Assembly (NCBI GenBank): GCA_964030785.1
Contig: OZ034977.1
Location: 31,951,652-32,015,651 of the forward strand
DNA from: Siderastrea siderea
Taxonomy: Eukaryota > Cnidaria > Anthozoa > Scleractinia > Rhizangiidae
DNA length: 64,000 nucleotides
Reading direction: 5' to 3'
Part shown: positions 57,790 through 64,000 of the stretch, one piece after another
How the letters are laid out: each line of letters begins with the position of its first letter
How positions within the stretch are numbered: the stretch's first letter is position 1
Position numbers and translations under genes: made by a program
Notes under the pieces: model-generated
Seen by the model: the letters and a program-made list of their open reading frames with translations, nothing else
Database searches by the model: none
Told to the model about the DNA's origin: nothing

Positions 57790-59220
57790 AAATTGAGGAT
57801 TTCTTAACTGTTGCAGTTTTGTGAGGACACCGAAATGTCAAAGCACAATAGGGCTTTGCTTGTAAGTCTCATAATGCCAGTTACCAAAGGTGTTTTAGAT
57901 GCCACTGACGACTTCTTAACAACAGTTGGAAGAGAGGCCAGAAAAGACGCGACTTTAAGGGTAACCATTTCATGTAAGCATGGGTTTGACGTTCTTAGTG
58001 ATCTCTGCCTGCCACCCGTAAAGCCAAGATGGCTGACCTTAAAGATGCCGGTCCGGGTGCTGGAGTCTCCAATTATGAAGTTCGATTGAAGTTCTTGCCT
58101 CAGCAAGAAACGATTACCGAGTGCAGTGCCACCTTTCAAAGGGTGATAGTGGGCAAGGTGAGGCCAAACGGACAATCTCTGCTGTTTCCCATGCTCTTGT
58201 GGATAGCGCAACGCTAGACTGGGAAACGTATCCGAGATTTGAAGAACTGACGGAAAACGAAACAAGCAAATGCCACTCCAGTCTTACGAGAAGTGCCAAA
58301 AGAAGCGGATTGAGAAAATGCCTGGCACGTATGCAGACAGTTTGCCGAGAGGATTGACGATGTCCTTGTGCTTAAGGAATACACCAAGAGTAGAGTCAGT
58401 GAGCACCCTGAGGAATTAGTCTTTTTCAATTCTGTTCACCTTGATGACTATTGGGTAGCCTCAGCAAAAAACAAAACGCAAGTACCTGGTGCAGCATATT
58501 TCAAAAGATCGAATCATTTATCAAAGACCACTTTAATGTCCGCGGAGAACTCTTCCCCTCTGTTCGGCATGCTGCCTGTAAAGAGTCAGGCGAGGGGAGG
58601 AATACTCTCTGCACGTTCTTGAGGTTCTAAAAGCAGATGGGTGGGACCAGAAATAGAGAGAATTCCGCATTCTTTGCTTGACCCAAACAATCCTGGTCAT
58701 TTCATGGGTGTCTATCAGACGGAATCGCCGGGCAGAACACCTGATGACTATCTACAAAGAAAATGTCTGAAGGACTTGTGTTATGGAGAACATTCCGTCA
58801 GTATTAACGATCGAAATACCATTAGGATCTTCTGTTCAAAACTCCTGAAAGATATTGACATTCGAAAAGATATCAGAACAAGAGCAGCTAAGGAGCAAAG
58901 GAGGCAAGAGGAGGAACGGACGTACAAGGGCATTCAGTGGGTTACCCTCATTGAGTGTGGCAACGTGGCAGAGTTGCGAGTAAGAGAACACGACTTGTAT
59001 TGACTAGTATCACGACTTGTATTGACTACTATCTGTCGGAAGCCTGACAAAATAAAAGCTATTCGGTGTCATTACTACTAACAAAACAAAAAGACTGTGG
59101 ACACAGACGAACTGCCTAGTAGATGGAAATGAATCGGAGGATGAAGAATCCGAAAGTGAACATATAAGTAGTCCTTCGACAATCACGTTCATATCAGATG
59201 AACAAATATCTACAGTGGTT
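57790..59220 (+). pseudogene. Decayed gene with SAP-like C-terminus
   Basis: Several plus-strand segments read on from one another with frameshifts: 57811-58089, 58121-58357, 58368-58622, 58641-59003 and on to about 59220. The last part, KEQRRQEEERTYKGIQW then ECGNVAELRVREHDLY, followed in another frame by KPDKIKAI, resembles the helix-extended-loop-helix SAP DNA-binding motif. A serine/acid-rich tail (DEESESEH) follows. It has at least three frame breaks and one short duplication (CACGACTTGTATTGACTA twice at about 58990-59030). I recognise it only as a repeat-associated protein type. The link to the downstream recombinase gene is unproven. Confidence 0.5.
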
Positions 59221-60105
59221 GTTCAAGCTCCATGAGTCCGTAAGTACCATGATATAAAATAACACCTGCGTATTAATGCCTCTGTCATTTCCAGCAGTGC
59301 CCATCCCCGGGCCGACCCCGGGAATTAGGATTTTTTGAAAACAAACCGGCAAATGTCCCACGGCGGGGACAAACGAGCTGTTCAAATGCTAAAAAAAAGT
59401 TGATTTCTTGGTTTTTGGGCTTACCTTCATTCTAATCAAAGCTAAACCAGGCCAAACTAAGCCTTAAATAAGGCTTATTTCTCTGTATTGCCCCAATGAC
59501 CATGTGTTCTGTGGATCTACCACCTCATTTTGTCTTCTTAGACAAAGTTAATCAACAACTTATCACTGAAAGGAAGTGACAGCGCTTTGACATGAAAATC
59601 ACAAGACCATCAAATGCCCCGAGGTAGACTAATGCCCGGCCCCCGGGACAGACAATGAGGAAAAATGCCCTTCTAATGCCCGGGGGATGGGCACTGCTGG
59701 AACTAACTTATGCATAACACTAGTATACGTGGTGGCTGGGACAGGCAGGGGATCATAAACGTTGGCATCACCAGCGAGGGGAGATCATTAAAATGCTATT
59801 AATAATGCTTTATGGGGGATCAGGTAAATAGCGTTAATGTTGCGGTGTCCTCCCCTATTCCCCTCCCCCCCTGGTGATAAATAATGACCGGTCCCTTCTT
59901 CTTCTTCTTCTTCTTCTTCTTATACGTTTCCCAAAATTTTTACTTTCAAATTTGAACATGTTCTAGCATGATTTTATCAATCAAATTTTGGCTGTTGTAT
60001 CTGTTCAGTATAGAGAGTCATAAGATGCTTTGGCATATTTTATGCATCCTTTACGTGGCTTTTTAACTTACTTTTATTTTTTAGCACTGTTCCCATTTTT
60101 GCTTT
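59221..60105. other. Stretch without a recognised gene
   Basis: A (CTT)n run lies at about 59896-59920. Several CCCCGGGC/GCCCGGG motifs occur at 59300-59700 in inverted copies (GCAGTGCCCATCCCCGGGC and GCCCGGGGGATGGGCACTGC), suggesting a MITE of about 400 bp at 59290-59705. Confidence 0.45.
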
Positions 60106-60107
60106 GG

Positions 60108-60660
60108 GAACGTTCCGATTAAGAGATGATTGTTCCTCTTTGGAGTGGTCCTTTTAGCATCAAAAGGAACAAATTGCTGTTAAAAATAGGAACAAAGTGT
60201 TCATTTAGAGCTAAAAAGAACCTTTTGTTCCGAATTTTTAACATTGAAAGGAACTTTTTGTTCCTAAATGAGTGGCCTAGGAACAGGTGTTCCCAATGGT
60301 ATTGTTCCTCTTTTATCATTTTGGTCCTTTTTAATCGCTTGAGGAACAATTGTTCCCATTAATGCGTTCCGTTTTAGAGTGGCTGTTCCTTTATGCTGAC
60401 ACGAGGAACTTTGGTTCCCAATTAATTACGTTCCTTTTTTTGTAAAGGAACGTTTGTTCCTTTCTAACATTGTTCCTGTTTTGAAAAATTGGTTCCTTTT
60501 CATTCACTTGAGGAACAATTGTTCCCATTAACAGGTTCCGTTTTGAACGAAATGTTCCTTTTTATTGGCACGTGGAACAGTTTGTTCCTAACCATTAGTT
60601 CCTATTTATGTAAAATGGTTCCTATTTAGAAATGACAGTTCCTTTGTACATCTTGTTCAA
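60108..60660. repeat. Array of GGAAC/GTTCC motifs, part-tandem
   Basis: About 550 bp hold roughly thirty GGAAC or GTTCC pentamers, many paired as short inverted sites such as GGAACAATTGTTCC. A unit of about 167 bp is repeated in diverged form (around 60342 and 60508, both GAGGAACAATTGTTCCCATTA-like). The array ends 375 bp before the recombinase-Myb gene. Confidence 0.8.
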
Positions 60661-60911
60661 CAGAAACATTCTTCTTTTCTTGCCATCTATGATTTTATCG
60701 CTTTTTAATTGGCAAAAACATTTGGTGTAGTGTTTTAAGTTTCAAACAACACGAAGCAGTGTCAATAGCAGATTTTTAAAGACTTTTCGAGGCCCTTATA
60801 GACTTGCCCGGGCAAGGTTGAATATAATCGCACCAACGCCATATATCACCTCGAATTTGTAAGCTTACTTAAGAATAATGAACAGTGGCAAGCAGACACA
60901 TGCCTGAGCAA

Positions 60912-60944
60912 GCAGGGGCAAGTTGGGGCAGGTTGGGGCAAGTT
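60912..60944. repeat. GGGGCAAGTT short tandem repeat
   Basis: Three copies of a 10-base unit GGGGCARGTT lie about 100 bases upstream of the recombinase-Myb ORF. A related GCAAG segment precedes it at 60888-60910. Confidence 0.7.
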
Positions 60945-61034
60945 TAAACTTGCACAATACAGCCATTGTTTTTTGTCGCCTTTGTGTTCTGTTCACTATT
61001 TACGTAAGTGGAACAAATTGTGTGGATCACTCAG

Positions 61035-62726
61035 ATGTCCGACATGAACAAAAAGGGTAAGGTTGACTGGTCGAAAATCGATGGCTCATCACCAAAACCA
61101 AAACGGCTTCACTTGGAAAAAGAAGAAACAGATAGCTTGTATCACTGTCCAATACAAACGTGTGATCACGATGGATTTAAAAGTCAACGTGGCTGCAGGA
61201 AACATGTGAACACCAAGCACAGTTGGTTCTTTTTCTTTGACGAAAAACCCGACGTTTCAAGTACCAAAGAACTTGCCGATGATGATACATCGGGTGAAAT
61301 CACAAAACAAACTGCCAGGGTAATGCCTTCGTTTTCAGTTTCCAGCCAAATTGGCGAGTTATTCACGAAATGGTTGACTGGAAGTGGTGGGGGTTGCAAG
61401 AAAGATCGTGCAGCTCAGCAGATAGCCAAGAGATGCTTTAAATTTCTCAAATTTTGCTGCGAAGATGAAGAGGAATTGAGTTTTGAAGTGCTGGACTTTA
61501 GCCTGTGTTCTCATAGTCTGTTGTTCAAGTTTATCGACTACTTGCAAGATGAATGCAAACTCGGACACGGTGGCCGATTGGGCTACATTGATGCGATCTC
61601 CGAATTAATCGACTTCAGAAAAATAAACGGCGCATCAGACACAGTTCTTCGAAATTTGTCCTCGACGGAGCTGTACCTTAAACGAGCGCGCAAGACGGTG
61701 GCAAAGATGATGAGACTGCAGTGGACACAAGATCTAGAGATTGAAACTTTGGATGCTAGGGGGCACTGGGCAACCATGGAAGAACTGTTAGAAGTGGTGA
61801 CATTTCATTTGCCTCGTTACGAGAACACTGTGAAGACGTGCAAAACTATTCCAGGTCAAATCAATCCTTCGGACTTAACATTTGCCACGAAATTTGTCGC
61901 AGTGTATTTGTTCATCAAGGTGAAGGGGTCTCGCCCTATGACTTATCAGTATTTGACAGTGGACATGGTCAGAGCAGCTAAGGAGAACGGGGGATTCATC
62001 GACCAGAAAAAGTTCAAGACTGCTAGCAAATATGGATTTGACTCCTTAATTCTGACCGATGCAAGCATGCAGGTGCTCGATAGCTACATAAATTTCGTAA
62101 GGCCATTGCTAAAACCCCAGTGCGAGTTCGTTCTGGTCACGAGAAATGGAGGACAGCACAGCAAATTGGGCGACGTCATGAGTAAACTGGTGTTTGATGC
62201 AATCGGAAAGTTCATTCATCCGACGCGCTATCGTCAAATTGTCGAGACGCAAAGCCTCAATCTGCTCACAAGCAAGGAGCAACAAATTTTGTCAGAAGAC
62301 CAAAAACACAGTTCTGCCGTTGCAAAAGTTCACTATCAAAAGCAAAGATCGCGCGAAGTTGCTGTCAAAGCTCACGAGTGTCTACAAAAGCTACAAGGCA
62401 CGAAAGGCTCGGAGGTGGATAGGGAAGTGCAAACGAGGTTTAACGGCTCAACTTCAAGTCTTGCAGCTCCAGTCAAAACAGCAGAAACAAAGAGCGCGCC
62501 CCCTAAAGAAATGGATTCCCCGCCCACAAACCAATTGCGAGTTCAAAGAAATTATCGTCGGGTGTTGAAATTCACGGCAGACGAGGACGATTTTCTCAAG
62601 AAGGGAATCGATCGGCACGGGTTTGGGCAGTGGACGGCAATTCTGAGGGATCCCGATCTCAAATTTCAAGACGGAAGAACGGCGGACTCTCTCAAGAAAA
62701 GGGCTGGAATGAAAATGCAGCTATAG
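61035..62726 (+). CDS. C2H2 finger - tyrosine recombinase - Myb (telobox-like) protein
   Basis: A single-exon ORF of 563 codons. The first in-frame ATG is at 61035. An earlier GTG at 61008 is only a reading-frame extension. Near residues 39-60 is a C2H2 finger (YHCPIQTCDHDG, then HVNTKH). Residues of about 290-450 form a tyrosine recombinase domain with all expected catalytic positions: arginine in KGSRPMTYQYLT, lysine in FKTASKYG, HxxR in IHPTRYRQIVE, and histidine plus tyrosine in HSSAVAKVHYQKQ. The last 60 residues are a Myb/SANT-type repeat: KFTADEDDFLKKGIDRHG, GQWTAILRDP, GRTADSLKKRAG. The layout resembles the telobox class of telomere-binding proteins, with the third helix diverged. AATAAA follows at 62772. 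A transposon recombinase or a gene derived from one is likely. DNA targets are unknown. Confidence 0.85.
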   Translation: MSDMNKKGKVDWSKIDGSSPKPKRLHLEKEETDSLYHCPIQTCDHDGFKSQRGCRKHVNTKHSWFFFFDEKPDVSSTKELADDDTSGEITKQTARVMPSFSVSSQIGELFTKWLTGSGGGCKKDRAAQQIAKRCFKFLKFCCEDEEELSFEVLDFSLCSHSLLFKFIDYLQDECKLGHGGRLGYIDAISELIDFRKINGASDTVLRNLSSTELYLKRARKTVAKMMRLQWTQDLEIETLDARGHWATMEELLEVVTFHLPRYENTVKTCKTIPGQINPSDLTFATKFVAVYLFIKVKGSRPMTYQYLTVDMVRAAKENGGFIDQKKFKTASKYGFDSLILTDASMQVLDSYINFVRPLLKPQCEFVLVTRNGGQHSKLGDVMSKLVFDAIGKFIHPTRYRQIVETQSLNLLTSKEQQILSEDQKHSSAVAKVHYQKQRSREVAVKAHECLQKLQGTKGSEVDREVQTRFNGSTSSLAAPVKTAETKSAPPKEMDSPPTNQLRVQRNYRRVLKFTADEDDFLKKGIDRHGFGQWTAILRDPDLKFQDGRTADSLKKRAGMKMQL

Positions 62727-62771
62727 CTTGACATAATGTTTAGAAACAAACTAATCTGCCAAAACTCGTCT

Positions 62772-62777
62772 AATAAA
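62772..62777 (+). terminator. Polyadenylation signal of the recombinase-Myb gene
   Basis: AATAAA occurs 46 bases after the stop codon. Confidence 0.65.
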
Positions 62778-63050
62778 ATATGGGACCGAGCCGACGCACC
62801 CTTTATCGTGTAAGAGATAGTCGAAGTAAAGTAAGCAAAGTTGCATTCAAAAAGTGACTTTCTTTTAATCAAGGTTGACGTTTTCCTTTCCTTTCCTTAC
62901 ATGTAGTTCGCTTATTTATTATTTATTAGCATCACTCTCGACTTGAAAAATACGATTTCAATTTTACGAAAGGCAAAAACACTGAGTTCAATGTTTCATT
63001 TCACAGAAAACGGATTCAATTGATGACATTTGTCTGACCAATCACTCTCG

Positions 63051-63566
63051 TCATACATGGGCGACAGCGGAGAAGAAAAATGCTACTCCTTTCATTCGCT
63101 TTATCTTTTCGTCACATTCATCACGTTTCTGGCATATGTTTAGCCACAGATCGTCACAAGACATTCCCTCATGTTTGCTGTAAGATAATTTAGCTGCCAA
63201 AAGAGAACAAGTTCCCTGGACAGCTGGCAAGACCTTGCTAAGCACAGCACTCCTGATTCCCTAAAATAATTACAAGGAAACAGTAAACTAGTCAGCACAG
63301 AATCACTAAAATTGACGAATAATCTGTAGGAAATATTTAGACTACAATGCCTATTAGATTAAGTGGTTAGAAAAGCCTAAGCAATATAGCATTTCGTTCC
63401 TGTTAATTGCTACGTTTTAAGCTGAACTTTGTAAATTCGTTCACTAAAAGAACCGAGAGCAACTTTTCTTCCTTAACTTGTCTTAAAGCTACGAAGAAGG
63501 AATATGAAATCTAGTACATACCTTATTATTGAGTTGCCTTGCTGGTGCTGTGGTCATCACTGTCAT
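63051..63566 (-). CDS. Small two-exon gene, 84 aa, unknown function
   Basis: Exon 1 runs 63566-63522 (15 codons, MTVMTTAPARQLNNK) and ends at GTATGT. Exon 2 runs 63260-63051, after a TTTTAG acceptor, and ends in TGA. The frame joins without a stop. A consensus TATAAAAG lies 36-43 bases upstream of the ATG, which supports a real transcript. The protein has four cysteines in exon 2 and segments such as LPAVQGTCSLLAAKL and LWLNICQKRDECDEKIKR, predicted mostly helical. No signal peptide is evident and no family is recognised. The start could also be the second ATG, three codons on. Confidence 0.5.
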
Positions 63567-63601
63567 CGAGTGAAATGAGAACGAAGCAACGTTTCAGACT
63601 T

Positions 63602-63609
63602 CTTTTATA
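63602..63609 (-). promoter_or_regulatory. TATA box of the small two-exon gene
   Basis: TATAAAAG on the minus strand lies 36 bases from the proposed ATG. The spacing leaves room for a very short 5' UTR. Confidence 0.5.
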
Positions 63610-64000
63610 GCATACTAGCTTCATTGTTTACGTTCCTCAGTTTGATCTTTTCTTTTCGATAAATTACGGGCAAAAATAGGCGGTTAGTGGTAAAAAATGC
63701 CCCGACGAGCTACATTTTTAAACTTCCTGTGTGTGATTTTTTTTTGTTTTCGATACAATCAAGTCAAAAACAAAATGCCCGAGCAATTTACAGTGGTTAC
63801 ATGACTGCTTCTCCTTGGCAAAAAGTGTAATAAAGAATCTGGAAAACAATGAAGCGCAAACTAAACATTCATACCGGCATATGATCAATGCCTTAAAAAC
63901 ATGTCACCTTAACACTTTTTTTAGCGAACAAGCATTTCCAGAATCAACAAAAAGCTTAACGATATTTTTAAAATACTAGCGAGCTAATCGAAAGGATTAT
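63610..64000. other. End of window, no gene seen
   Basis: AT-rich sequence upstream of the small gene. I recognise no further feature. Confidence 0.4.

Overview
This is eukaryotic, intron-containing, AT-rich and very repeat-rich DNA. It most likely comes from an anthozoan cnidarian such as a coral or sea anemone. The basis is two animal-type Cys-loop receptor genes with GT/AG introns, a DM-domain (DMRT-like) gene, and a mix of CR1/L2-type LINEs, Penelope, DIRS-like and Crypton-like relics and many MITEs. The species cannot be fixed from the sequence alone. Host genes are few and most of the window is mobile DNA, much of it nested. Layout: 1-1.53 kb is the 3' end of a LINE. 2.3-5.24 kb is a duplicated repeat carrying a 1.3-kb Mutator-like element with a 9-bp target duplication. 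5.7-6.0 kb is a Harbinger-like MITE. 6.69-11.72 kb (minus) is a Crypton/DUF3504-type tyrosine recombinase gene, cut in two by a 3,687-bp transposon (7047-10733). 12-15.8 kb holds small repeats and a Tigger-like element. 15.8-17.3 kb is a 64-bp satellite. 18.6-25.9 kb holds a dispersed repeat, a LINE rearranged by inversion and interrupted by a 2-kb TTAA element, a DIRS-like recombinase relic and a piggyBac-like MITE. The central part (26.2-55.8 kb, minus) contains two tandem Cys-loop receptor genes of the GABA-A/glycine type with identical lengths for five consecutive internal exons. The downstream copy (45.4-55.8 kb) is complete at 427 aa with a signal peptide. In the other (26.2-32.5 kb) the first two exons were not found. 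Their introns and spacer are packed with a Penelope element, a possible retrozyme, LINE ends, a SINE, microsatellites, a 1.6-kb foldback element and MITEs. 57.8-59.2 kb is a decayed SAP-like gene. 60.1-62.8 kb carries an array of GGAAC/GTTCC motifs in front of an intact 563-codon gene combining a C2H2 finger, a complete tyrosine recombinase and a telobox-like Myb domain. A small two-exon gene with a TATA box ends the window. The most striking object is the 7047-10733 transposon. It has near-identical 30-bp inverted ends and a TA target duplication, and the recombinase reading frame is restored exactly if it is removed. It carries two divergently transcribed genes: a DD34E (Tc1/mariner/IS630-type) transposase and an apparently intact DMRT-like DNA-binding protein with a complete DM zinc module. 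I know of no described Tc1/mariner-group element with a DM-domain passenger. The second candidate novelty is the finger-recombinase-Myb gene at 61.0 kb. No searches could be run, so novelty is inference from memory.
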